Below are positions 7,259 through 14,892 of a DNA stretch of 16,645 nucleotides, piece by piece; the first letter of the stretch is position 1, and each line of letters opens with the position of its first letter. The notes below the pieces were generated by a model. The model was not told the DNA's origin. It did not search any database and worked only from the letters and a program-made list of their open reading frames with translations. The DNA is taken from positions 1 through 16,645 of the forward strand of contig JALTID010000254.1 of NCBI GenBank assembly GCA_027004335.1, in the 5' to 3' direction. The translations under genes were made by a program, and so were the position numbers. This DNA comes from a bacterium (lineage in GTDB: Bacteria > JALSQH01).

Positions 7259-9214
7259 TTATTCTATCTCAGCATCAATCACACCATCATCTTTACCACC
7301 TTCTCCACTGGAAGAAGAACCCACATTCTCTGATGTACTCCCTGGAGTACCCGTTCCTTCTGAACCGCCGGTAGCCCCGCCAGATTCACCTGCACCACTG
7401 GAGGAACCAGCCTGCCTGTATAGGAATTCTGCAACCTTTGAAGAAGCAGCAGTAACTTTGTTTATAGCATTCTCAAGAGAAATTTTATCCTCACTCTGCT
7501 GTTCCAGTAATTTCTTTGCTTCGTCAATCGCAGATTGCAATACATTCAGATCGTTCACAGGTATTCTATCCTTATTTTCGTTTATCACCTTCTCACTACT
7601 ATACACAAGCGTATCAAGTCTGTTCCTCAATTCAATTAATTCTTTCTTTCTCCTATCATCTTCCGCATGGGCTTCAGCCTCTTTAACCATCTTCTGGATA
7701 TCTTCCTCGTTTAGGCCAGTTGAAGCTTGAACTACAACTTTTTGTTCCTTACTCGTAGCAAGATCCTTAGCTGAAACATGTAAAATTCCATTGGCATCTA
7801 TATCAAAAGTAACCTCAATCTTAGGAATACTTCTTGGAGCTGGAGGTATCCCGTCAAGAATAAACCTTGCAAGTGTCCTGTTATCTTTTGCCATGGGTCT
7901 CTCACCCTGAAGAACATGTATCTCAACCTGGGTCTGATTATCAGCCGCAGTGGTAAAGATCTCTGATTTCTTTGTAGGAATAGTGGTATTCCTCGGTATA
8001 AGAACCGTCATAACCCCACCAAGTGTCTCTATCCCAAGAGAAAGAGGTGTTACATCAAGCAGGAGAACATCCTTCATTTCACCGGCAAGAATTGCTCCTT
8101 GAATCGCCGCTCCCACTGCTACAACCTCATCAGGATTTACACCTTTATGGGGTTCCTTACCAAAAAAATCTTTAACCTTTTGCTGAACAAGCGGTATTCT
8201 GGTAGAACCACCTACCAGAATAATCTCATCAATATCGGTAGGAGAGAGTTTAGCATCTTCTAAAGCTCTCTTGCAGGGTCCTATGGTCCTGTCAATTATA
8301 TCCATTACCATCTTTTCAAGTTGGGATCTTGTAAGTTTCCTTACAAGGTGCTTTGGACCCGTCTGATCAGCAGTTATAAAAGGTAAATTTATCTCTGTCT
8401 CTGTTGTAGTTGATAATTCCTTCTTGGCCCTTTCTGCAGCTTCTTTGAGCCTCTGTAGAGCCATTCTGTCATTTTTAAGATCGATCCCTGTTTCTCTCTT
8501 GAATTCATCTATTAACCACTCAATGATTTTCTGATCTATATCATCACCACCGAGATGTGTATCACCAGCAGTAGATTTAACTTCCACCACATTGTCACCT
8601 ATTTCAAGAATTGATATATCAAAAGTTCCACCACCAAAATCGTAAACAGCAATTTTTTCATCTTTCTTTTTATCCTCTCCATAGGCAAGAGCAGCAGCAG
8701 TAGGCTCATTTATGATTCTCCTGACGCTAAAACCGGCAATCCTACCTGCATCCTTAGTAGCCTGCCTCTGGCTATCATTGAAATAGGCTGGCACAGTAAT
8801 AACTGCTTCACCAATAGTATTACCAACATAACTCTCCGCAGCTTTTTTTAATTTTTGCAAAATAAATGCAGAAATCTGCTCCGGAGTATAATTTTTGTTT
8901 CCTATCATCACCTGTACCCCGCCATTGGGGGATCTTTCAACTTTGTATGGAACCCTTCCAGCTTCCTCCTGAGCTTCCTCCCATCTTCTTCCAATAAATC
9001 TTTTTATAGAATAAACAGTGTGTTCCGGGTTGGTTATTGCCTGCCTTTTGGCAACCTGACCCACAAGAATTTCACCTTCTTTGGTAAAAGCAACCACAGA
9101 GGGAGTAATTCTATCTCCTTCCTCATTGGGGATAACCTTAACTTCTCCACCCTCCATAACTGCAACAACAGAATTTGTTGTGCCAAGGTCTATTCCTACA
9201 ATTTTCCCTGCCAT
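7259..9214 (-). CDS. dnaK: Molecular chaperone DnaK (Hsp70)
   Basis: DnaK is the ATP-driven cytoplasmic Hsp70 that binds short hydrophobic stretches of unfolded proteins, working with DnaJ and GrpE. This 651-residue protein is full length. The ATPase domain opens with [13 protein letters not shown] (7-19), followed by the phosphate-2 loop [13 protein letters not shown] and the adenosine motif [13 protein letters not shown]. The linker [15 protein letters not shown] leads to the substrate-binding beta domain and a helical lid. The tail is a Gly/Ser/Thr-rich disordered stretch of about 45 residues ending VIDAEIE, as usual for bacterial DnaK. An AAAGGAGAT ribosome site precedes the ATG. It has its own promoter and terminator. 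Unlike the common hrcA-grpE-dnaK-dnaJ order, no grpE or hrcA flanks it and hsp20 lies between it and dnaJ. Confidence 0.98.
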   Translation of the reverse strand: MAGKIVGIDLGTTNSVVAVMEGGEVKVIPNEEGDRITPSVVAFTKEGEILVGQVAKRQAITNPEHTVYSIKRFIGRRWEEAQEEAGRVPYKVERSPNGGVQVMIGNKNYTPEQISAFILQKLKKAAESYVGNTIGEAVITVPAYFNDSQRQATKDAGRIAGFSVRRIINEPTAAALAYGEDKKKDEKIAVYDFGGGTFDISILEIGDNVVEVKSTAGDTHLGGDDIDQKIIEWLIDEFKRETGIDLKNDRMALQRLKEAAERAKKELSTTTETEINLPFITADQTGPKHLVRKLTRSQLEKMVMDIIDRTIGPCKRALEDAKLSPTDIDEIILVGGSTRIPLVQQKVKDFFGKEPHKGVNPDEVVAVGAAIQGAILAGEMKDVLLLDVTPLSLGIETLGGVMTVLIPRNTTIPTKKSEIFTTAADNQTQVEIHVLQGERPMAKDNRTLARFILDGIPPAPRSIPKIEVTFDIDANGILHVSAKDLATSKEQKVVVQASTGLNEEDIQKMVKEAEAHAEDDRRKKELIELRNRLDTLVYSSEKVINENKDRIPVNDLNVLQSAIDEAKKLLEQQSEDKISLENAINKVTAASSKVAEFLYRQAGSSSGAGESGGATGGSEGTGTPGSTSENVGSSSSGEGGKDDGVIDAEIE

Positions 9215-9249
9215 TTTCCTATCTCCTTTCCTTTTTTATTTCTGTAAAA

Positions 9250-9277
9250 AAAATAATCATTATTTCCTCATTGTCAA
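9250..9277 (-). promoter_or_regulatory. Probable dnaK promoter
   Basis: On the minus strand a perfect TTGACA (9272-9277) is 16 bases from TATTTT (9250-9255). The leader would be about 30 bases, with the AAAGGAGAT ribosome site near its end. The -35 box is one arm of an inverted repeat with the -35 box of the divergent promoter. No CIRCE sequence is seen. Confidence 0.55.
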
Positions 9278-9292
9278 TACTAAATCTTGACA
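9272..9292. repeat. Inverted repeat TGTCAA-N9-TTGACA formed by two divergent -35 boxes
   Basis: The two 6-base arms are perfect complements separated by 9 bases (TACTAAATC). Each arm is the -35 hexamer of one divergent promoter (dnaK on the minus strand, the larA-like gene on the plus strand). The symmetry may simply reflect back-to-back consensus hexamers, or it may be an operator or lead to competition between the two promoters. Confidence 0.6.
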
Positions 9293-9315
9293 TTTTTTGT
9301 ATGGTTGTGATAGAA
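9287..9315 (+). promoter_or_regulatory. Probable promoter of the larA-like gene, nearly leaderless
   Basis: A perfect TTGACA (9287-9292) is followed 16-17 bases later by a weaker -10 region (GATAGA at 9309-9314 or ATAGAA at 9310-9315). The expected start point is about 9321-9323, at or within 2 bases of the ATG. There is no Shine-Dalgarno sequence, which agrees with a leaderless transcript. Confidence 0.45.
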
Positions 9316-9322
9316 ATTAGAT

Positions 9323-10798
9323 ATGAAAAGCATGTTAGTTATAAGCGGAGACAATTTTTCACCTGTAACAATAAGAAAAACTTGGAAAGTTTTTTCTGCT
9401 CCCAAGCCTTTCATTCCAGCCCTTTCTCCCTCAAAAACAATCCGTTCCGCACTGCTTCAGCCTGAAGGCGTTCCACCTTTAATGGAAATCCTCCTTAAAA
9501 GCAAAAGAGTGGTTATCGCTTTTGATGATATTACTGTTCCTTTTCCACCTATGATCAATGACATAAGAAAAACAGCCATTGGTGAGGTACTGAAATTAAT
9601 AGGAGATGCTCCAATACCACGAGAAAATGTGACACTTCTCTGTGCAACGGGGCTCCGTAGAAGATGTCTACCCTCTGAAGTAAAACAACTACTTGGGAGA
9701 AAAATCCTAACGAAATGGATAGATAGAATAAAATTTCACAGGGAGAAAGATTCAAAGTGGATTGGGGATACCGAAAAAGGAGAAAGAGTAGAGATAAACA
9801 AGCTACTTCTGGAAGCGGATACAGTAATTTATATAAGTATTCTCTTTCTTCCTCTAAGTGGGGGATGGACATCAATTATTACTGGAACAGGGTCTTTTAA
9901 TTCAATTATAGAGGTTCTCTCCCCTGACAACACAAAAAAAGGGTCATACTTTGATCCTGGCTCAAGATTTTTTACTGTAACAAAAAGGATGGGAAAAATT
10001 ATTAAAAAGAAAGTGAATATCTTCAAAATAGAACTGGTTCTTTCCAATCTTTTTCTCCCGCCTGTTGAATTAGGGGGGAAAATCTTATCAAAAATTTCTG
10101 TGCCTTTTGAAGCTTTTAATTACCTTCCAAATATAGTAAAAAATACGGCTTTACACAAGATAAAGGCATGGTACCCTCTCTACAAGGTCTTTGCTGGAGA
10201 TCCGGACATAGTTAACCAAGAAGCTCTAAATGAACTCATCAACCAGCTTCAAGTAAATGGTGGAAATAAGAAATTTGACATCATAATGTTCGGTGTACCT
10301 GATCTATCTCCATTTAGCATTAACACCTTTAACAATCCTGTTCTTGTCCACACCATGGTTAATGGTTATCTTTACAATCTCTTTGGAAAAGCACTAAAAA
10401 AGAATGGATTCATTATCTTCTGGAATCCACTTGAAGAAAAGTTTGATTTTGAACAACACTACCCACATGCGTATTTTTATAACAATCACCTCCCTCTTGA
10501 TTGTGAGAGGAACAAGGAGCTTGAGGAATTTTACTGGAAAAATAGAGACTTCCATCATCTGTACTACAACGGATTTGGTTTTCATGGTGGCCATGGCATA
10601 GTGGCCTGGTATTTAGGTTGCAGAGGAAAAATGAACACCGAGGGGCAAATTGCTGTTGGAGCAAATCCATATGTAGCAGAAAAATTGGGAATATCCTCAG
10701 CAAATAATATAAATGATGCCCTGGAGGAAGCGGCAAAAAAAGTAAATCCTGAAAATGCCGCTTTATTCCTTTTTCCACCAGTTTTTTTGATAAGATAA
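9323..10798 (+). CDS. LarA-like (DUF2088/lactate racemase N-domain-like) protein lacking key LarA residues
   Basis: This 491-residue protein follows the LarA fold plan. The block LLQPEGVPPLMEILLKSKRVVIAFDDITVPFPP (45-77) matches the LarA N-terminal pattern, followed by ENVTLLCATGLRR (101-113) and ADTVIYISILFLPLSGG (165-181). LarA is a nickel-pincer lactate racemase. Here its GTHR motif reads ATGLRR (His to Leu111) and its SGGAK motif reads SGGWT (cofactor Lys to Thr183), so ordinary racemase chemistry is unlikely. The C-terminal half has FGVPDLSPFSINTFNNPVL (323-341) and a His cluster: His379, His382, His411, His412, His421 and His424 (FHGGHGIVAWY). From memory, a subfamily of DUF2088 proteins, known for example in actinobacteria, has a similar HG.H...WY stretch, so this may be a variant family rather than a decayed enzyme. 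No signal peptide is seen. It diverges from dnaK and a TPR lipoprotein follows after 26 bases. Function unknown. Confidence 0.7.
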   Translation: MKSMLVISGDNFSPVTIRKTWKVFSAPKPFIPALSPSKTIRSALLQPEGVPPLMEILLKSKRVVIAFDDITVPFPPMINDIRKTAIGEVLKLIGDAPIPRENVTLLCATGLRRRCLPSEVKQLLGRKILTKWIDRIKFHREKDSKWIGDTEKGERVEINKLLLEADTVIYISILFLPLSGGWTSIITGTGSFNSIIEVLSPDNTKKGSYFDPGSRFFTVTKRMGKIIKKKVNIFKIELVLSNLFLPPVELGGKILSKISVPFEAFNYLPNIVKNTALHKIKAWYPLYKVFAGDPDIVNQEALNELINQLQVNGGNKKFDIIMFGVPDLSPFSINTFNNPVLVHTMVNGYLYNLFGKALKKNGFIIFWNPLEEKFDFEQHYPHAYFYNNHLPLDCERNKELEEFYWKNRDFHHLYYNGFGFHGGHGIVAWYLGCRGKMNTEGQIAVGANPYVAEKLGISSANNINDALEEAAKKVNPENAALFLFPPVFLIR

Positions 10799-10824
10799 AT
10801 TAAAAAGGTGATAACTGAAGTCTT

Positions 10825-12537
10825 ATGAAGAGGTTCAAGTTCATCTTAACCTTGATTGCAGTAATTCTGGGATGTTCTATCATCCATAAGAAAATGACCC
10901 CTGTGGAGAGGAAAAAGGAGGTAAAAAGTTTTCAGGAGAAGGGAATCTATTATCTTCAGTCAGGGGACTTACAGGAGGCTGAAGATTATTTTAAAAAAGC
11001 CCTTGAAACTGATCCTACATTTCTTCCACCCTACAATAACTTATCTGTAATTCTGATTAAAGAAAACAAATTAGAAGAGGCAAAAAGATTACTTAAGGAG
11101 GCAATTCGGCTCAAAAAAAATTATTCAGGAGCTTACAACAACTTAGGAATAATTTATCTGAAGGAGGGTAAATCTGGTCTCGCGGCAGCTTTTTTCAGGA
11201 AAGCCTTATCCATTTCTCCAAAAAATGATCAGATCTTACTTAACCTCGCTTTTTCCTACGAATCAATAAGACGGTATGATCTCGCTAAAAAAATCTTGAG
11301 AACATTGCTTAGGAGAAATTTGAAAAATTTTGATGCTAGAATAACCCTATCAAGAATTTACATAAAAGAAGGAAAATACCCTCTGGCGCTGAGACATCTT
11401 TCCTATTTAATAAGACATTTCCCATCAAAGGCTCTTCCCTTTGCATATACTGGACTAATTTATGAAGCGATCGGAAACAGAGAATTGGCTGTTAAATTTT
11501 ATAACCAGGCAATTGCACATAACCAAAATCTTGAAGAAGTTTATTTTGTCCTTGGAAGGGTTTATCTTGAAGGCGGAGAATACGTAAAAGCAAAACCATA
11601 CTTTGAAAAAGTGGTGCAAATTTCAATGAAGAAGAAAAAGAAAAAAGAAATTGCCAGAGGGCTTTTTAATATAGCGGTTATATACAATAACATGGGAGAA
11701 TATCGGATCGCTGAAATTAAGTTAAACGATGCAAAGAAATTCTATCCAAAAATAATTTCCCAGAATAAATTCATCATTGACCCATATGCGCATTTTTCAC
11801 TAGGGATAATCTACGAAGAGAGAAACTTTTTCAAAGAAGCCGTAAGAGAGTACAAGATTGCAATAAAACATAAGAAAAAGTTTCTCTTAGCTTATTACAG
11901 GCTTGGAAGTACTCTTTATAAGCTGGCAATATTATCTGAAACATCAAAAAGAAAAAAGCTTCTTAAAGAAGCTGAGAAATTCCTGCTCAAAGCAATTAAA
12001 ATTAACAGAACTTTTTACCCGGCTCACTACCAGCTTGCCTTAATCTACTCCAGAATGGGAGTGATGAAGGAAAAATACCTCCAGAAGGGTCAGTATAGAA
12101 AAGCCCTTTTTGAACTTCAAAGAGCTTACGAAGGTTACAAAAATGACCCTGACTTCTATACTAACTTAGGAATAATCTATTTCAAACTTGAAGAGTATGA
12201 TCCTGCCATTGAAAACTTTAAAAAGGCTATTTCTCTTGCTCCTGAAAGGGAAGAACTCTACTTCTTAACCGGGCTCGCCCTCATAAAAAACGCCAAATAT
12301 AAGGAAGCCATTGAGATACTCAAAAAAGGATTAAAAATAAAACCTGATGATGTGGATATTCTATATGCAATTGGAGCTGCCTACCAGAAATCTGGCAATC
12401 AAAAAGAAGCTGCAAAATATATATCCCAAACAATTATCTCAGAGGGCAAACCAAATCTTTCCTTATCAGTAACCAAAAGTGTATTATATCCAGCGCCTAT
12501 CTCAAATTATTCATCTTCAGCGACCGTTGCTCATTAA
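10825..12537 (+). CDS. TPR-repeat lipoprotein
   Basis: This 570-residue protein consists almost wholly of tetratricopeptide repeats, which form a scaffold for protein contacts. The N-terminus (MKRFKFILTLIAVILGCS) is a lipoprotein signal with an ILGC lipobox, giving a lipidated Cys17; the residue after Cys is Ser, compatible with the outer membrane under E. coli rules. From about residue 36 to 545 I count roughly 12 TPRs, for example YNNLGIIYLKEGKSGLAAAF, VYFVLGRVYLEGGEYVKAKP and FYTNLGIIYFKLEEYDPAIE. Lys-rich insertions interrupt the array near 268-275 and 375-384. The last 25 residues are Ser-rich and unstructured. Translation is served by AAGGTG about 14 bases upstream, a long spacing, but a later start would lose the signal. 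It likely shares a transcript with the larA-like gene. The partner is unknown; comparable proteins act in pilus, secretion or envelope assembly. Confidence 0.88.
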   Translation: MKRFKFILTLIAVILGCSIIHKKMTPVERKKEVKSFQEKGIYYLQSGDLQEAEDYFKKALETDPTFLPPYNNLSVILIKENKLEEAKRLLKEAIRLKKNYSGAYNNLGIIYLKEGKSGLAAAFFRKALSISPKNDQILLNLAFSYESIRRYDLAKKILRTLLRRNLKNFDARITLSRIYIKEGKYPLALRHLSYLIRHFPSKALPFAYTGLIYEAIGNRELAVKFYNQAIAHNQNLEEVYFVLGRVYLEGGEYVKAKPYFEKVVQISMKKKKKKEIARGLFNIAVIYNNMGEYRIAEIKLNDAKKFYPKIISQNKFIIDPYAHFSLGIIYEERNFFKEAVREYKIAIKHKKKFLLAYYRLGSTLYKLAILSETSKRKKLLKEAEKFLLKAIKINRTFYPAHYQLALIYSRMGVMKEKYLQKGQYRKALFELQRAYEGYKNDPDFYTNLGIIYFKLEEYDPAIENFKKAISLAPEREELYFLTGLALIKNAKYKEAIEILKKGLKIKPDDVDILYAIGAAYQKSGNQKEAAKYISQTIISEGKPNLSLSVTKSVLYPAPISNYSSSATVAH

Positions 12538-12541
12538 AATC

Positions 12542-12569
12542 TTGACAGCATCAGCTATTAAAGTAGAAT
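12542..12569 (+). promoter_or_regulatory. Probable promoter of rsmD-coaD-aspC, nearly leaderless
   Basis: A perfect TTGACA (12542-12547) is 16 bases from TAGAAT (12564-12569, 5 of 6 consensus bases), starting only 5 bases after the TPR gene stop. The expected start is about 12576, a few bases before the rsmD ATG at 12580, and no Shine-Dalgarno is present. The -35 box and its upstream five bases (AAATCTTGACA) are identical to those of the larA-like gene promoter. Confidence 0.6.
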
Positions 12570-12579
12570 AACCGATGAA

Positions 12580-13128
12580 ATGAGAATAATTGGTGGCTAT
12601 TTAAAAGGTCATAGACTTACACCTCCAAAGTCCGATCAGGTAAGGCCTACAGCAGACATGGTTAAAGGATCAATTTTTAACATATTAAGGGATTGGGAAG
12701 GAAAGATTATCCTTGATCTTTTTGGAGGAACAGGAAACCTCGGAATAGAGGCTTACAGCAGAGGTGCCAGAGAGGTAGTGTTTGTAGATAACGATATTTC
12801 GTCAATCATGATAATAAGAAAAAACCTTATGAAATTTGATCTTTACTCAAAAAGCAAAATTTACAGCATGGACTTTAGAGCCGCTATTAAAAAATTTGGA
12901 AAAGAGGGTAAGAAATTTGATGTGATCTTCATTGATCCTCCTTTTAAGAAAAATTTCTGGGAACCCGCCTTTAAGCTAATTATACAGCATAGAATATTAC
13001 AAAAAAATGGGATAGTAATATCAGAAATACCAACATTTAAGAAAATAGAAATCTCTGGAAATTTTGAACTCATAACAGACAGGAACTATGGTCAGAATAG
13101 ATTGATTATCTTAAGAGGAGTGAAATAA
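12580..13128 (+). CDS. rsmD: 16S rRNA (guanine966-N2)-methyltransferase RsmD
   Basis: RsmD methylates N2 of G966 of 16S rRNA in the assembled small subunit using S-adenosylmethionine. The 182-residue protein has the typical start MRIIGGYLKGHRL and the RPTADMVKGSIFNIL block (22-36). The SAM-binding motif is DLFGGTGNLGIEA (46-58), an acidic VDND (69-72) ends the next strand, and the catalytic motif is IDPPF (118-122), the RsmD form of the N-methylase NPPY. Length matches the family (about 180-200). The ATG at 12580 is chosen for the conserved N-terminus; an out-of-frame ATG at 12575 gives only Met-Lys-stop. No Shine-Dalgarno is present and a promoter lies directly upstream. The stop overlaps the coaD start by 1 base (TAATG). 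rsmD-coaD is a common bacterial pair. Confidence 0.94.
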   Translation: MRIIGGYLKGHRLTPPKSDQVRPTADMVKGSIFNILRDWEGKIILDLFGGTGNLGIEAYSRGAREVVFVDNDISSIMIIRKNLMKFDLYSKSKIYSMDFRAAIKKFGKEGKKFDVIFIDPPFKKNFWEPAFKLIIQHRILQKNGIVISEIPTFKKIEISGNFELITDRNYGQNRLIILRGVK

Positions 13129-13631
13129 TGGAAAGAATCGCAGTATATCCTGGCTCCTTTGATCCTCTCACATATGGACATTTAAATATCATAGAAAGGG
13201 GAAGATTGATATTTGATAAAATAATCGTCGCAGTAGCCCACAATATTTCCAAAAAAACTTTTTTTGATTTTGAGGAGAGACTGGGGATCTTAAGAGAAGT
13301 ACTAAACGGAATAGACAAAGTAGAAGTGGATGGTTTTGAAGGACTGTTGGTTGAATATGCAAAGAGAAAAAATGCAACAGTTATTTTAAGAGGTATAAGA
13401 ACTGTTTCAGATTTTGAATATGAGTTTCAGATGGCTCTAGCCAATAAAATGTTAAGCCCCTCAATGGAAACCATGTTTATGATGACTGATGCTAAGTACT
13501 CTTATCTCAGCTCTTCCCTTATAAAAGAGATAGTTCACTTCGGTGGTTCTGTTAGCAGTATGGTCCCACCTCTGGTGGAGAAAAAGCTGAGAGAAAAATT
13601 TGAGAAGATGCAAAAAGGAGGAATCATATGA
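13128..13631 (+). CDS. coaD: Phosphopantetheine adenylyltransferase (PPAT)
   Basis: CoaD transfers AMP from ATP to 4'-phosphopantetheine, the penultimate step of coenzyme A synthesis. The 167-residue protein matches the family length (about 160). The nucleotidyltransferase opening is AVYPGSFDPLTYGHLNII, with the T-x-G-H motif as TYGH (15-18; more often TNGH or TLGH). RGIRTVSDFEYEF (88-100) and the C-terminal YSYLSSSLIKEI (124-135), the family's ISSS.VKE-type ATP-binding motif, are intact. Translation is coupled to rsmD by a TAATG overlap with an AGGAG site upstream, and the stop overlaps the next gene by ATGA. All expected motifs are present. Confidence 0.97.
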   Translation: MERIAVYPGSFDPLTYGHLNIIERGRLIFDKIIVAVAHNISKKTFFDFEERLGILREVLNGIDKVEVDGFEGLLVEYAKRKNATVILRGIRTVSDFEYEFQMALANKMLSPSMETMFMMTDAKYSYLSSSLIKEIVHFGGSVSSMVPPLVEKKLREKFEKMQKGGII

Positions 13632-14839
13632 ATCTTTCAAACAGAGCAAAAAGGATCAAGCCTTCCCCAACCCTTGCAATAACAGCAAAATTCAAGGCAA
13701 TGAAGGCAGAGGGAATTGATGTGGTCGGATTCGGTGCAGGGGAACCAGATTTTGATACCCCGCAGCATATAAAAGATGCTGCAATCAAAGCCATCAACGA
13801 AGGAATGACAAAATACACCCCTGTGGGAGGAATTCCCCAGCTTAAAAAAGCTATTGTAGAAAAATTCAAAAAAGATAACAACCTTGAATACACCACGGAT
13901 CAGATTCTGGTCTCACCTGGTGCAAAATTTTCACTCTACCTGGCCATGCAGGCTCTATTACAAAATGGCGATGTTATATTAATCCCCGCTCCATACTGGG
14001 TTTCATATTCTGATCAGGCTCTACTAACAGATGCTGACTTCAGGTTAATTCAGGCAACAGAAAAAACCGATTTCAAAATTTCTGCAGATGATCTAAAAAA
14101 AGTGGTAGAAAATATAAAAAGTGAAGGCCTCAATCCAAAGGTATTTCTCCTGAATTCCCCTTCCAATCCGACAGGAACCGCCTATGATGTTGAAGAACTC
14201 AAAGCAATTGGTGAAGTACTTCTTGAAAATAATATGTGGATCCTAAGCGACGAAATTTATGAGTTCCTCGTATACGATGGGTACAAGCATAACTCAATTG
14301 TAGCTGTAATGCCCGAACTAAAAGAAAGAGCAATTGTCATTAATGGTGTTTCAAAAACCTACTCTATGACAGGCTGGAGAATAGGCTATGCAGCTGGTCC
14401 CACTGACATCATAAAGGCGATGACAAACATGCAGAGCCAGAGTACATCCAACCCAACATCCATTTCACAAGCAGCAGCTCTTGCAGCTCTCACAGGACCT
14501 CAGGATTGTGTAGAAGAAATGAGAAAGGAATTTGACAAAAGAAGAGAATACATAGCAGAAAGATTAAACAAAATAGAAGGCATAAGCTGCTATAGGCCAA
14601 TAGGAGCTTTTTATGTATTCCCCAACGTGAGCGGTTTATTCGGTAAAAAATATGGCGATAGGGTTATAAATTCTGCTACAGATTTTGCTGCGTATCTTCT
14701 TGATGAAGCAAAAGTAGCGGTGGTTCCGGGAGCAGGATTTGGCAATGATAACTATGTCAGGATGAGCTACGCCACAAGCATGGAAGAGATAAAAAGAGGG
14801 GTAGATCGAATAGAAGAAGCGGTTAAAAACCTCTCCTGA
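13628..14839 (+). CDS. aspC: PLP-dependent class I/II aspartate aminotransferase
   Basis: This 403-residue transaminase exchanges the amino group between aspartate (or a related amino acid) and 2-oxoglutarate. It has the fold type I signature of the Igamma group: VVGFGAGEPDFDTP near the N-terminus, TKYTPVGGIPQLK (61-73), LNSPSNPTG with Asn180, SDEIYE with Asp208 and Tyr211, VSKTYSMTGWRIGY with PLP-linking Lys243, and substrate-carboxylate Arg378 in YVRMS. Length is normal. It overlaps coaD by 4 bases (ATGA) and has an AAGGAGG ribosome site. It ends at a strong bidirectional terminator. Igamma enzymes of this type often also use prephenate, so aspartate/prephenate aminotransferase is an alternative; the symbol is functional shorthand. 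Confidence 0.93.
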   Translation: MNLSNRAKRIKPSPTLAITAKFKAMKAEGIDVVGFGAGEPDFDTPQHIKDAAIKAINEGMTKYTPVGGIPQLKKAIVEKFKKDNNLEYTTDQILVSPGAKFSLYLAMQALLQNGDVILIPAPYWVSYSDQALLTDADFRLIQATEKTDFKISADDLKKVVENIKSEGLNPKVFLLNSPSNPTGTAYDVEELKAIGEVLLENNMWILSDEIYEFLVYDGYKHNSIVAVMPELKERAIVINGVSKTYSMTGWRIGYAAGPTDIIKAMTNMQSQSTSNPTSISQAAALAALTGPQDCVEEMRKEFDKRREYIAERLNKIEGISCYRPIGAFYVFPNVSGLFGKKYGDRVINSATDFAAYLLDEAKVAVVPGAGFGNDNYVRMSYATSMEEIKRGVDRIEEAVKNLS

Positions 14840-14863
14840 GATAAGTAAGTAAAAAAATGCTAC

Positions 14864-14892
14864 GGCCGGGGCTTATCCCCGGCCATGTTTTA
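14864..14892. terminator. Bidirectional terminator shared by aspC and rlmB
   Basis: GGCCGGGG (14864-14871) and CCCCGGCC (14877-14884) form a perfect 8-bp GC-only stem with a 5-base loop. On the plus strand a T-rich tail follows (ATGTTTTATTT); on the minus strand GTAGCATTTTTTTAC follows. It therefore can end both aspC and the convergent rlmB. The right arm encodes the end of RlmB (His-Gly-Arg-Gly) and the rlmB stop codon lies in the loop. Confidence 0.9.

Noticed and set aside
8855-9247. Plus-strand open frame of about 130 codons opposite the 5' part of dnaK
   Set aside because: It is antisense to the highly conserved DnaK ATPase domain and has no recognisable domain.
9272-9292. CIRCE element for HrcA upstream of dnaK
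   Set aside because: The 9-base spacer agrees, but the arms (TGTCAA/TTGACA) do not match TTAGCACTC/GAGTGCTAA and equal -35 hexamers.
9555-9875. Minus-strand open frame of about 106 codons inside the larA-like gene
   Set aside because: It lies wholly opposite a long gene with recognisable family motifs and shows no motif or ribosome site of its own.
10413-10778. Minus-strand open frame of about 121 codons near the end of the larA-like gene
   Set aside because: Cys/His-rich composition looked interesting at first, but it is the antisense of the His-rich coding part and has no independent support.
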